Source of the DNA: a virus
Direction: 5' to 3' (one strand)
Virus record (IMG/VR): IMGVR_UViG_3300031787_000101
Location: 1 to 64,000 of that record
DNA length: 64,000 nucleotides
Under the pieces are notes generated by a model. That model was not told the DNA's origin and made no database searches. It saw only the letters and a program-made list of their open reading frames with translations. Each line of letters opens with the position of its first letter. Position 1 is the stretch's first letter. Below are positions 47,769 through 56,272 of this stretch, piece after piece. The position numbers and the translations under genes were made by a program.

Positions 47769-48362
47769 TTATTTTTTAGCGTTTAGATAACTTAATACAA
47801 CAGTATAAGCATCTGTCATATCAAAATTCTCTTTCTTTAAAGTATTGTTTCTTGTATATAACCAATTAATTTGTGGTTCTCTTTTCGCAACAAGTTCCCA
47901 TATAATCATCTTCTTATCACAATCTTTTGGGTAACCACCAAATAAAACAAACTTACCTTTTTCGTTTTTTCTAACTAATTCAGGCCAAGCCTCTTTTCTT
48001 GAATTATACGTTGAGATATATTCAGGGACAATACCTAACACATCATATACCTCTTTACTAATCAATGTATTATATCGTAATAAAGTACCAATGGTATAAG
48101 CATTATTACTATTTAATAAAGGTTCTTCAATTACACATCTAACAACACCAACACCTTTATATTCCTCAAGCTTCTTTCTGAATGTTGCAGACTTAAGAAG
48201 TAGTTCCTCCATCTTATTATCGGGTTGAGGTTTCGGTTGTGGTGAAACATGTGTCAACTCTAATAAATCTCTTGAAGATAAATCAAATAACGCAACACCA
48301 ATAGTTTTAGTTGAAACGTCTAAACCCAAAATCTTAGGAGAATTTTTTATACTTTTTGCCAT
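47769..48362 (-). CDS. RuvC-like Holliday-junction resolvase
   Basis: A 197-residue RNase H-fold resolvase: first strand LGLDVSTKTIGVAL with Asp at 15, CVIEEPL with Glu at about 78-79, and the C-terminal acidic pair in NFDMTDAYTVVLSY near 180-184. The pattern matches phage RuvC-like proteins that resolve branched DNA before packaging. Isolated between virion genes, with its own terminator. An 8-bp hairpin (48363-48383) sits immediately before the ATG. Confidence 0.85.
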   Translation of the reverse strand: MAKSIKNSPKILGLDVSTKTIGVALFDLSSRDLLELTHVSPQPKPQPDNKMEELLLKSATFRKKLEEYKGVGVVRCVIEEPLLNSNNAYTIGTLLRYNTLISKEVYDVLGIVPEYISTYNSRKEAWPELVRKNEKGKFVLFGGYPKDCDKKMIIWELVAKREPQINWLYTRNNTLKKENFDMTDAYTVVLSYLNAKK

Positions 48363-48383
48363 ATCTAATATTAGTTATTAGAT
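48363..48383 (-). promoter_or_regulatory. Hairpin directly upstream of the resolvase start
   Basis: ATCTAATA (48363-48370) pairs with TATTAGAT (48376-48383), loop 5 nt. It ends at the base before the ATG on the minus strand, where the ribosome would bind, and may control translation. Confidence 0.4.
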
Positions 48384-48418
48384 TTAATATTAAAGTAATT
48401 AACTTAATTGTAAATAAT

Positions 48419-50590
48419 TTAGAAATCTAACTTAACAACTGCTTGTTGTATACCTTGTCTAACTTGAGGTGATTGGAATTTAGATAATACAAGTAAGTTT
48501 TTGTTAGCGTCATATAATCCTATTTCAGACATATAAGGTGTAACACCTTGTGTCCAAGTAGGATTTGATGAATTTACAAATTGAGCGTTTGGTAAATTTA
48601 TAAGATATCTCATTTCGTAAATTGTTGCCTGAATATCAGTATTAACATTTCCGTAGAAGAAATATTCATCACCAAAATATAATGTTGACGAACTACCACT
48701 AATAGTTGGTAATTCTAATTGATTACCTAAATTATATGTTGCCCCATTAGCATAAGTTGTAGGTGTAATTGTAAATGTTGTTGCCGTAAGACCTGATGGA
48801 TTGATATAACCACCTGATAATGCGGTAGAATAGTTCATTCTAACCCAATTGTTTGGATTAGGTCTATTCTGAGATGTTGTTCCTGTTTGTGCTAAAATGT
48901 AAAAGTCAGTTGCAGAAAATCCTTGTGTTGTACCTGTTGTCATACATTTAAATTCGTTTCCAAATTTAACTGTTACGTTTTGTTCAGTTAGACCACATCC
49001 AGTAACAGGCCCAATTATCTTTTGATAATAGTTACAATGCATCCCTGTCCAAGGACTATCAAAACCATATGTTACCCATACACATTGATTATCATTGTCA
49101 AGTAATCCATCAGTTGATGTATCGTTACAAAGTCCAGGTGCACTATATCCAAGTTTTGGTGCAGGTAGTGTATAGTTTCTATTTGCAACATAAGTCATTG
49201 CCGCAATAATTTCCTCATCATCAAAAACAATTACCTTATCATCAGGAAATACTTTACCAACTCTACTTGGTCTTCCATCAGGATTTGGGTGAGTATCATA
49301 TAAATGAAAATACCTAATACCCGGATTATTCATATCAAGATTTTCATTTGATTGAATATAATAAGGTGTTAATAAATCATATCCATCAAACCCTGGAGGG
49401 TCAATCCAAAATGTTTCTCCACTACAACAACTTATTGGATTTTTATGCCACATTAACCAAGGTAGGTTAATTGTAAAATTCCTTGCTTGTCCTGTTGCAC
49501 CAGGATTTGTTGTATCATATGCCTCACAAGCAAATTTCTCACCATAAAAATTAATTATTGTATTGTTTGTATAGTGAACAATTGAAATTGCTTTTTGTTC
49601 TTCAGGGGTTACTAATATTTGTTCACCGTATGAATTATAATATGTAACACCTGATGTATCTGTTTGTCCACTTGAAGACATATACCCGTAATATTCTTTG
49701 GTACTAATATAATCTTTGGAACCAAATTCACCATATTGACTATATAATGTGGAAATTAATCCCGCAGGACTTTCAGACCACGGAATATTCATATTCCAAA
49801 TTTTAACTAACCCATCTTCAGGTGTACAAACTGATTCATAATTAATAACACTATCACTCCAATAATTCATAGGTGTCGGTAAATCATAACCTGTCATACC
49901 TGATGGGTAGAAAAATAATCTAGCTTGACCAGTATTACCTGATAAATTAGGTAATAATCTATCAACAACAAGTTGTGTTGTTCCTGAATTCCAACTCTGA
50001 ACTTGGTAGGTTAATACAGGATAACAAGAATCAATACATCCACATGAACTTCCACCACTCATAAAAATAGTTACAAGAGTTCCCGCAGAAATAGTTGTTG
50101 CTGATACAGAATCAGGACAAGGATTAGAAATAAGTGTTAAAACTGAAGTGTTACCAGTTAATCCTGATAAGTTTACAACATATTCTGAATTATAGGTATA
50201 TGCACTTGTATGATAAGGACTAAAACAAGTAGATGCCGTACTCGCGGTTACAAAGAAACCGTTAGGTGATGCAGTATTAAATACTGACTCATCCGAAGAT
50301 GCCATAAATGGAATACCATAAGTTAGTCCTGAAGAACCTTGTAAATAAAAAGGATATTTTACATCATTTTTAGTTGAGTTAGGAACCCCTGTAGAATTTT
50401 GAGCATTATATGACGGTTCAAGTATTTGAAAATTAGTTATATCATAATTTGTAATTGCATTATAATTAACCTCACTATCTCCGATTTGAAAATAAGAAAC
50501 ATTAAAATTACCTTCAGAAATTTTTTTACGTCCAGTATCCGTTAATCTTGTAATTAATAATCCTTGATTTTCTTTTATAATATATCCCAT
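48419..50590 (-). CDS. Tail or baseplate structural protein (723 aa)
   Basis: A 723-residue virion-type protein. The N-terminus (LLITRLTDTGRKKISEGNFN, then YFQIGDSEV) has the pattern of phage tail-collar and tail-fibre N-terminal domains (LTxxGR-KIAxG...F-xGD). The middle is long, Cys-, Tyr- and Gly-rich beta structure; the C-terminus MSEIGLYDANKNLLVLSKF, then QQAVVKLDF, resembles the end of baseplate or tail-fibre connector proteins. No membrane or signal sequence. It is probably an attachment site for the fibre proteins encoded downstream of it on the minus strand. Confidence 0.65.
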   Translation of the reverse strand: MGYIIKENQGLLITRLTDTGRKKISEGNFNVSYFQIGDSEVNYNAITNYDITNFQILEPSYNAQNSTGVPNSTKNDVKYPFYLQGSSGLTYGIPFMASSDESVFNTASPNGFFVTASTASTCFSPYHTSAYTYNSEYVVNLSGLTGNTSVLTLISNPCPDSVSATTISAGTLVTIFMSGGSSCGCIDSCYPVLTYQVQSWNSGTTQLVVDRLLPNLSGNTGQARLFFYPSGMTGYDLPTPMNYWSDSVINYESVCTPEDGLVKIWNMNIPWSESPAGLISTLYSQYGEFGSKDYISTKEYYGYMSSSGQTDTSGVTYYNSYGEQILVTPEEQKAISIVHYTNNTIINFYGEKFACEAYDTTNPGATGQARNFTINLPWLMWHKNPISCCSGETFWIDPPGFDGYDLLTPYYIQSNENLDMNNPGIRYFHLYDTHPNPDGRPSRVGKVFPDDKVIVFDDEEIIAAMTYVANRNYTLPAPKLGYSAPGLCNDTSTDGLLDNDNQCVWVTYGFDSPWTGMHCNYYQKIIGPVTGCGLTEQNVTVKFGNEFKCMTTGTTQGFSATDFYILAQTGTTSQNRPNPNNWVRMNYSTALSGGYINPSGLTATTFTITPTTYANGATYNLGNQLELPTISGSSSTLYFGDEYFFYGNVNTDIQATIYEMRYLINLPNAQFVNSSNPTWTQGVTPYMSEIGLYDANKNLLVLSKFQSPQVRQGIQQAVVKLDF

Positions 50591-50616
50591 TGTTTATAAT
50601 TATCTTTGTTTCATTT

Positions 50617-52647
50617 TTATTGTGTGTTTTCTTCCGGTGGTGAAGGAGCACTTGGATTACAAATAAGTGACGTATTAGTTAGTGTAATTGGAATTGGTGG
50701 TGATGTTTTATTATACCTCATATGAACAGTAGATGTTCCAATAGTATAAGTAGGAGGTATGGTTATACAACACTGAGCCCCACTAGGAGTGATTGAATAC
50801 ATTTGAACTGTTACAATACCTCGTACATCTTTATTACTACAAAGACCGGATGGATTATTAAATACCCATGCAAAACCACAATTATTTATTTGAATTGTTG
50901 ACCCAAAAACATTTAGTGTATAATTTGTTGACTCGTAAACTTTAGTATAAATTACATATGGTGGACAATTACCAACCGCAGGTTGTGTTGTTGATTGGTC
51001 AATAATTAAGTTCCAAGTACCCGATGGTAATAATGGCGATATCCCAATACTTGCCGTGGCACCAGAGTAAAAATATTGATAAGTAATTCTAACTTTACCA
51101 ATTAGTTGACACGATGAAGGTATATTAGATATTACAGTTTTAAAATTCCATTTTTGATTACCACCTGTATTCAAATTAACAAGAGCCCCAGCAGAAAATG
51201 CACAATTTGAATACGTGATAGTTGAAGGTGTTGTTGATGTAATATTAAATGAAACAATATCACTTAAATTACCATCACCGTCTATTACTTGAGCTGTGTG
51301 TCCCCCACTACATAATCCAAAAAATACAGGTGAGTTTTGTTCAACATCATCAACAAAATAAATATATGGCCCACCAAATGATGAACTAGGTATTAAAGTT
51401 ACACCACCTTGACACTGTGTTGAATTATCACAATAATTTTCAACTTGTACAGTTAATGTAGGTGTTATTGCCGAGCAAACACCTGAAGTCACAATAATTG
51501 ATGATATACTTGGCCCAGGTGTAAATGTACCTGAACCGTACCAACCACTATCTTGTGGTTTAATCGCAAAAGGATTTTGAATAGTAAATGAAGAAGTTTG
51601 TTCTTGTTGACACTGTGTTGGTATTGGTAATGGAGCATTATGGTTTTCAACTGAACTTACCCAACTTGTATCCCAAAATAAACTCATTCCTGTAACAGAA
51701 ATCTCAGAAGGATTATCAAGAGTATATAACGGTCTTAAATTGTAGGTTGATGCACTTGTAAAATTCAAATAAAACTCAACACCACAATAATCAAAATTCA
51801 TACATAATTTATCAGGATAAATTATCTCAGCAGGATTCTCAACCAAACAAGATGTTGTTGCAGTTTGTGAATAAATTCCAATACCACTATCAACAACAGT
51901 TATGTTGTATGTTCCAGCACTTAAATTAGTAAGTGGTAATGTTATAGAAGAACCTGAGTAATAGTAATTATATGGTGGTGTTCCACCTGTAACATACAAT
52001 GTTAAACTACCATCATTAAATCCATTAATAGTAGGATTTGTAACCTGACACTCAGCATAAATGTTATCAGGTAACTCAGGAATAACACAATCAATAGTTT
52101 GTACATTATCACCATAATAGTCCGCAACTATTGTTGAGTATGTACCAGGTATAACATCATTATAAAGTAAATATGTATTATTTGTTGGCTCTATAGCTTG
52201 ACCAATTTGAGTTTCAGTTCCCGCACTATAAAAACTATATGGTGGTGTACCACCTGTAACAAATAAACTAACTGAACCAGTTGTTGACCCGTCTAATGTT
52301 GGGAACACACTATCACATTCAACATAGAATGGAAAAATTGTTTTAACAGTACATTCATTTACTGTTGTAAAAATACCTGTACTCTGACTACCAAAATCAA
52401 TTGTAATACCTGTTGGACAAGGATTTAATAAAATACAATTAGCACAAGATGTCTGTGCAGTCATACCAACTAAATCATAAATCAAAGGTTCATAAAATAA
52501 TTCAGGTAATTCAACGTATGTTCCACATAACGTATCACCTTGTGTTGTTTCAATATAATAAATTTCATATTCTGAAACAGAACCAGGTATACCATTTACA
52601 TAGAAATAGTCCTCAATATCACAACAATTTTGAAATCCAAAAGCCAT
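50617..52647 (-). CDS. Fibre or adhesin protein with SprB-type repeats (676 aa)
   Basis: A 676-residue protein. The N-terminal Cys-rich module (FQNCCDIEDYF, CANCILLNPC) resembles that of the propeller protein at 45266. Two SprB-type repeats follow: GSVSLFVTGGTPPYSFYSAG...PGTYSTIVAD and GSLTLYVTGGTPPYNYYYSG...LSAGTYNITVVD (residues about 135-275). Ig-like beta domains fill the rest, ending in Pro-rich SAPSPPEE. SprB repeats are known from the gliding adhesins of flavobacteria, so the phage fibre appears to share a host surface-adhesin module. TATAAATA is 4 nt upstream of the start. Confidence 0.75.
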   Translation of the reverse strand: MAFGFQNCCDIEDYFYVNGIPGSVSEYEIYYIETTQGDTLCGTYVELPELFYEPLIYDLVGMTAQTSCANCILLNPCPTGITIDFGSQSTGIFTTVNECTVKTIFPFYVECDSVFPTLDGSTTGSVSLFVTGGTPPYSFYSAGTETQIGQAIEPTNNTYLLYNDVIPGTYSTIVADYYGDNVQTIDCVIPELPDNIYAECQVTNPTINGFNDGSLTLYVTGGTPPYNYYYSGSSITLPLTNLSAGTYNITVVDSGIGIYSQTATTSCLVENPAEIIYPDKLCMNFDYCGVEFYLNFTSASTYNLRPLYTLDNPSEISVTGMSLFWDTSWVSSVENHNAPLPIPTQCQQEQTSSFTIQNPFAIKPQDSGWYGSGTFTPGPSISSIIVTSGVCSAITPTLTVQVENYCDNSTQCQGGVTLIPSSSFGGPYIYFVDDVEQNSPVFFGLCSGGHTAQVIDGDGNLSDIVSFNITSTTPSTITYSNCAFSAGALVNLNTGGNQKWNFKTVISNIPSSCQLIGKVRITYQYFYSGATASIGISPLLPSGTWNLIIDQSTTQPAVGNCPPYVIYTKVYESTNYTLNVFGSTIQINNCGFAWVFNNPSGLCSNKDVRGIVTVQMYSITPSGAQCCITIPPTYTIGTSTVHMRYNKTSPPIPITLTNTSLICNPSAPSPPEENTQ

Positions 52648-52693
52648 TACTTATAAATAACAAAAAAACTGTTTTTATCCACACTTAATTTAT

Positions 52694-52915
52694 TTAACAT
52701 GAAAGTATTTGAGTTGTTTCACAAGAATTACCATCAATAACTTTACAAAACACTGTTGTTGACCCTGTAAGAGATATAGGTAAATTAACAATAACAGGCC
52801 AATAAACAGGGTCATATTCCGTTTGAACCAAAGAACAATTATTACCCGCGAAATCACATAAATAAATTTGAAAGGGAGGTGTTCCATTAATATTGGATAT
52901 TTCAACGTATGTCAT
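52694..52915 (-). CDS. Small fibre-type domain protein (73 aa), paralogue of the gene at 45037
   Basis: A 73-residue protein: YVEISNINGTPPFQIYLCD, FAGNNCSLVQTEYD, VFCKVIDGNSCETTQILSC. It has the plan of the 74-residue protein at 45037: a PPF-x-IY-C start and four to five cysteines ending in SC. The other frame here (52690-52905) is a shadow. Its start is 9 bp from the next gene's stop; it lies between the SprB-type protein and three glycine-rich proteins and is likely a small fibre subunit. Confidence 0.6.
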   Translation of the reverse strand: MTYVEISNINGTPPFQIYLCDFAGNNCSLVQTEYDPVYWPVIVNLPISLTGSTTVFCKVIDGNSCETTQILSC

Positions 52916-52924
52916 ATTATATAA

Positions 52925-53803
52925 TTACCAACAAGTTACAATTACTAATCCATTTCCACCTCTCCCACCTGTTCCACCTGTGGTTCCAGCACCTCCACCA
53001 CCTCCACCACTACCAGGTCCTCCATCACCACCATTACCACCAGCAACGTTTGCCGAACCTCCTCCTGTACCACCAAGAGATACAAAAGGTTTCCACATAA
53101 ACATACCGTCAATACCTCTACCACCATCTGCTGCACCACCTGCGACATTTTGAACAAACCCTGCACCTGTAATAGAACCTCCAGCTGAGGTCACGTTACC
53201 TGCGGTACGACCCGCACCTCCACATCCCGAACCAAGTGGGACTACCCCTGTCCCGTATGTGTTTACAGTAGGAACACCAGTTGCACTACCCGCAATACCA
53301 TTAATACCCGCCCTTGCAACAAATTCACCTAAGGATGTCATGGCAGCTATGTTAGCCGCTGTGCCAGTACCCCCATTACCTCCTGTACCACCCGCACCTA
53401 CAGTTCCAGGGTTTCCACCTGAACCACCGTTAAGACTAATTAGTAGATACGTTTGTGCGTTTCCAACACCTCCAACATTTGTTGCAATTGAAGTTGAACC
53501 TCCGTTAGAACCAACAGTATTTGCAGCACCTCCAGCCCCACCAGCGCCAACAGTAACTATTAAATTATCAGTTAAAAATATCCTTGGAATAATAATACGG
53601 TTAATCGCACCTGAACCTCCACCTCCACCACCACCAGCAGCTCCAGTTGCATCTGTAAAACCTCCACCACCACCACCGCCTGGACTTATTAAAACAACAT
53701 GTACCATAGAAACACCGTTAGGTAATGCACAATTATGAACACCCGCACTACTGAAGATTTGTACTTTATGACCAATATTTGTTAAATTATATGCAAAATC
53801 CAT
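52925..53803 (-). CDS. Glycine-rich fibre tip or adhesin protein 1 (292 aa)
   Basis: First of three tandem paralogues. The N-terminus (FAYNLTNIGHKVQIFSSAGV) is followed by a strand MVHVVLISPGGGGGGGF and about 230 residues of Gly-rich loops (GGNGGDGGPGSGG and variants) ending NGLVIVTCW. Conserved parts: an IINRIIIPxIFLTDNLIVTVGAGG-like core and the CW terminus. Gly-rich blocks like these form polyglycine-II sandwiches in the adhesin gp38 of T-even phages, where they carry host specificity; by analogy this is a receptor-binding tip. The homology itself is not demonstrated. Confidence 0.65.
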   Translation of the reverse strand: MDFAYNLTNIGHKVQIFSSAGVHNCALPNGVSMVHVVLISPGGGGGGGFTDATGAAGGGGGGGSGAINRIIIPRIFLTDNLIVTVGAGGAGGAANTVGSNGGSTSIATNVGGVGNAQTYLLISLNGGSGGNPGTVGAGGTGGNGGTGTAANIAAMTSLGEFVARAGINGIAGSATGVPTVNTYGTGVVPLGSGCGGAGRTAGNVTSAGGSITGAGFVQNVAGGAADGGRGIDGMFMWKPFVSLGGTGGGSANVAGGNGGDGGPGSGGGGGGAGTTGGTGGRGGNGLVIVTCW

Positions 53804-53813
53804 AGTTATATTT

Positions 53814-54701
53814 TTACCAACACTGTATTATTACCAAACCATCACCACCTCTTCCACCAACACCTCCAACACCTGTGGGTGAAGTACCTGCACCACCTCC
53901 TCCACCACCACATCCAATATTACCATTACCACCAGCACCACCTGAAACAGGAGTTGTTCCTCCACCACCACCTCCACTTCCTCCGACAGAATAAAATGGT
54001 GTTAATGAAAATACACCAGGTGTCCCATCAGATGTTATAGTATTTCCAATACCGCCAGGATTTGTTGGTACAAAACCACCACCTGTCAAATTACCACCGT
54101 TTGTTGCCGTAGTCGCACCTGCTGCCATACCCCCTCCACCAGCACCTGATGTGAATGGTAACCCAATAGTCGCACCATAAGTAACTGAAGTGCCATTTGT
54201 AGTTGTTCCGTTACCACCACCTTGACCTCCAAGAGCAAACCATTGTCCTAATGTTGAATATAAAGCTTGAGCAACGTTAGCCGCGGTCGCACCAACTCCC
54301 CCTGTCGCACCAACACCACCTGTTCCCCCTGAAGCAACAACAACAAAAGTAGATACACCATTATTACGTGGAACTGGCATATCAACAGACGTGTTACCTC
54401 CCACACTACCTGAACCTGCACCTGAGGCTCCACCTGCCCCTCCTAAACCAATATTTATTATAAGTGAATCTGTTACAAACATTTCAGGAATTATTACTCT
54501 TGTAATCGCACCTGAACCTCCACCTCCACCACCTGACCTTGCGTTAGCGGATGTGTTTGTCGCACCACCAGCACCACCACCTCCAGCACCAATTGCCGTG
54601 ATAGATAACATAGTTATACCAGGTGGTTTTATCCAACTACCCGACTGATAAAACACACTCGTTTTATACGTTGTATCCGCTAAATTATATAAAAAACTCA
54701 T
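53814..54701 (-). CDS. Glycine-rich fibre tip or adhesin protein 2 (295 aa)
   Basis: Second paralogue: LYNLADTTYKTSVFYQSGS, then ITMLSITAIGAGGGGAGG, a core ITRVIIPEMFVTDSLIINIG, Gly/Thr/Ala-rich variable middle, and the ending GGRGGDGLVIIQCW. Compared with copy 1 the frame is conserved while loops differ (for example NTSANARSGG and TTNGTSVTYG), as expected for receptor-binding variants. It is 10 bp from copy 1 and 12 bp from copy 3. Confidence 0.65.
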   Translation of the reverse strand: MSFLYNLADTTYKTSVFYQSGSWIKPPGITMLSITAIGAGGGGAGGATNTSANARSGGGGGGSGAITRVIIPEMFVTDSLIINIGLGGAGGASGAGSGSVGGNTSVDMPVPRNNGVSTFVVVASGGTGGVGATGGVGATAANVAQALYSTLGQWFALGGQGGGNGTTTNGTSVTYGATIGLPFTSGAGGGGMAAGATTATNGGNLTGGGFVPTNPGGIGNTITSDGTPGVFSLTPFYSVGGSGGGGGGTTPVSGGAGGNGNIGCGGGGGGAGTSPTGVGGVGGRGGDGLVIIQCW

Positions 54702-54713
54702 ATTATATACTTA

Positions 54714-55622
54714 TTACCAACATGTAATTATTACCATACCAGGTCCACCATTTCCACCTGTTCCACCTGTGGTTCCAGCACCTCCACCTCCACCTCCACT
54801 TCCAATCTCACCCTTACCACCAGAACCTCCAGTACCACCAGCAACAGAACCACCACCAGCTCCACCAACACTATAAAAACCTTTTAATCTAGAAGTTCCG
54901 CTACCACCATTTTGAGCACCTCCAGCACCTCCACCTGTACCACCCACAGATGAAGGCATAAATAAAACACCTGAAACATTACCACCATTAAAATTTCCGT
55001 TAGCTGCACTTTTTCCACCTCCAGCGGCTCCTCCTGATACAGTTGTACTATTACCGTTAATTGTCACACTACCACCTATTGCCGCGTTAGCACCTGCGGC
55101 ACCCGCCTGACCTGCGATAGATAAAAAAGTCCCTAATGCTTGATAAACAGCGTTAGTCTGTGCACCAATAGCCCCTGCACCACCTCCAGCCGAAGCACCT
55201 CCCGCAACACCTACGTTACCACCTTGACCACCATTAGCCTGTATTACTCTTGTTGCCGCAACGTCACTACCTCTAGCACAATCAACAAAAGTATTACCCG
55301 CAGTTGCTCCTCCACTACCTCCAGAGCCACCAATACCACCCGCAGCGACAGTTATTTCTAAACTGTCGGTTAAAAAAATCGCAGGAATAGTAAGTCTTGT
55401 TATAGCCCCCGAGCCACCACCTGAACCACCAGACGCAGCGGTACTAACAGATGAGTTACCTGAACCACCTCCACCACCAGCACCAATTGCCGTGATGTGT
55501 ATCATGGTAATACCTCTTGGTTTAATCCAATAAAAAACGCTTGAAGCGGTATTATTACCAATAGGTCCAATAAAGACTTGGTCTTTATATTGATTATCCG
55601 CTAAATGATAATAATCTATCAT
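54714..55622 (-). CDS. Glycine-rich fibre tip or adhesin protein 3 (302 aa)
   Basis: Third paralogue: YYHLADNQYKDQVFIGPIG, then ITMIHITAIGAGGGGGSG, ITRLTIPAIFLTDSLEITVA, and the end GGNGGPGMVIITCW. It has the longest N-terminal insertion (NNTASSVFYWIKPRG). Together with copies 1 and 2 it forms a gene family created by duplication and then diverged; more than one adhesin may be displayed, or the genes may be alternatives. Confidence 0.65.
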   Translation of the reverse strand: MIDYYHLADNQYKDQVFIGPIGNNTASSVFYWIKPRGITMIHITAIGAGGGGGSGNSSVSTAASGGSGGGSGAITRLTIPAIFLTDSLEITVAAGGIGGSGGSGGATAGNTFVDCARGSDVAATRVIQANGGQGGNVGVAGGASAGGGAGAIGAQTNAVYQALGTFLSIAGQAGAAGANAAIGGSVTINGNSTTVSGGAAGGGKSAANGNFNGGNVSGVLFMPSSVGGTGGGAGGAQNGGSGTSRLKGFYSVGGAGGGSVAGGTGGSGGKGEIGSGGGGGGAGTTGGTGGNGGPGMVIITCW

Positions 55623-55628
55623 AATACA

Positions 55629-55817
55629 TTACGCCCATGATGGTGTTACTTTACGTGGTGGCGAATATTTAAATCTATATCCATACGGACCTTCTATAAC
55701 TAAAGTGTTACCACTTAAATCAGTTAATCTAAGTAACTCGGTACCTTCATTATTTAACTCTTGGTATCCTTCACTTACAGGACTACCGTATTCAAAAACA
55801 ATTTCATAGTATATCAT
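55629..55817 (-). CDS. Small hypothetical virion-region protein (62 aa)
   Basis: A 62-residue protein from the ATG at 55817, which overlaps the previous gene's stop (TAATG): IYYEIVFEYGSPVSEGYQEL, LLRLTDLSGNTLVIEGPYGY, ending RKVTPSWA. Compact, beta-rich, no cysteines. It may be a fibre chaperone or small tail component. The frame is open for 21 further codons upstream, but those are unlikely. Confidence 0.55.
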   Translation of the reverse strand: MIYYEIVFEYGSPVSEGYQELNNEGTELLRLTDLSGNTLVIEGPYGYRFKYSPPRKVTPSWA

Positions 55818-56236
55818 TAGTAATCTCCTCCTATAACTGTAGCTTGTATTCCCGCAACAACTGCTGTACCTATGGTACAATACATAATATATCCGGCAGG
55901 TAATGCAAAGTTTAATGGTAATTCATAGTTTGTTGACGCACTAGTTTGAGACGCAGTATTTGCAGCAATTGTGATTTCATCCCAAATTGTGCTGTTATTG
56001 GGAGTTGCCAAAGCGCCTCCATTATTTATAAAAACCCTAGCCATTGTAGCGGCATTATTCGTGTTAGTGGACTGATGTCTAAATCTTATCTTTTGAACAT
56101 AACTTCCGTTAGTATTCGCACTAAAAACCATATATGAAGTTCCCGCAGACAAGTTACCTGTATTGGCAACCGTCATATTAGTCGTCCACATAATCTCAGG
56201 TGTTAGTGTAAAAATTGGAGCTGTATTTGCTGGCAT
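55817..56236 (-). CDS. Virion-type beta protein (139 aa)
   Basis: A 139-residue Thr/Asn/Ala-rich protein: PANTAPIFTLTPEIMWTTNM, ARVFINNGGALATPNNSTIW, ending in a small beta sheet (PAGYIMYCTIGTAVVAGIQA). It resembles small tail or capsid decoration proteins with a jelly-roll-like layout, although no family can be named. TATAAATA lies 28 nt upstream. It opens a unit that continues into the glycine-rich genes. Confidence 0.5.
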   Translation of the reverse strand: MPANTAPIFTLTPEIMWTTNMTVANTGNLSAGTSYMVFSANTNGSYVQKIRFRHQSTNTNNAATMARVFINNGGALATPNNSTIWDEITIAANTASQTSASTNYELPLNFALPAGYIMYCTIGTAVVAGIQATVIGGDY

Positions 56237-56272
56237 ATTATTATATTAGTTTAATTTCTTTTATTATAAATA

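Noticed and set aside
50601-50608. TATCTTTG on the plus strand.
   Set aside because: Exact -7 match but lies between two minus-strand virion genes with no plus-strand gene downstream and no -33.
52690-52905. Overlapping 71-codon minus-strand frame.
   Set aside because: Shadow of the 73-residue Cys-rich gene (52694-52915), which has a paralogue at 45037 and a sensible composition.
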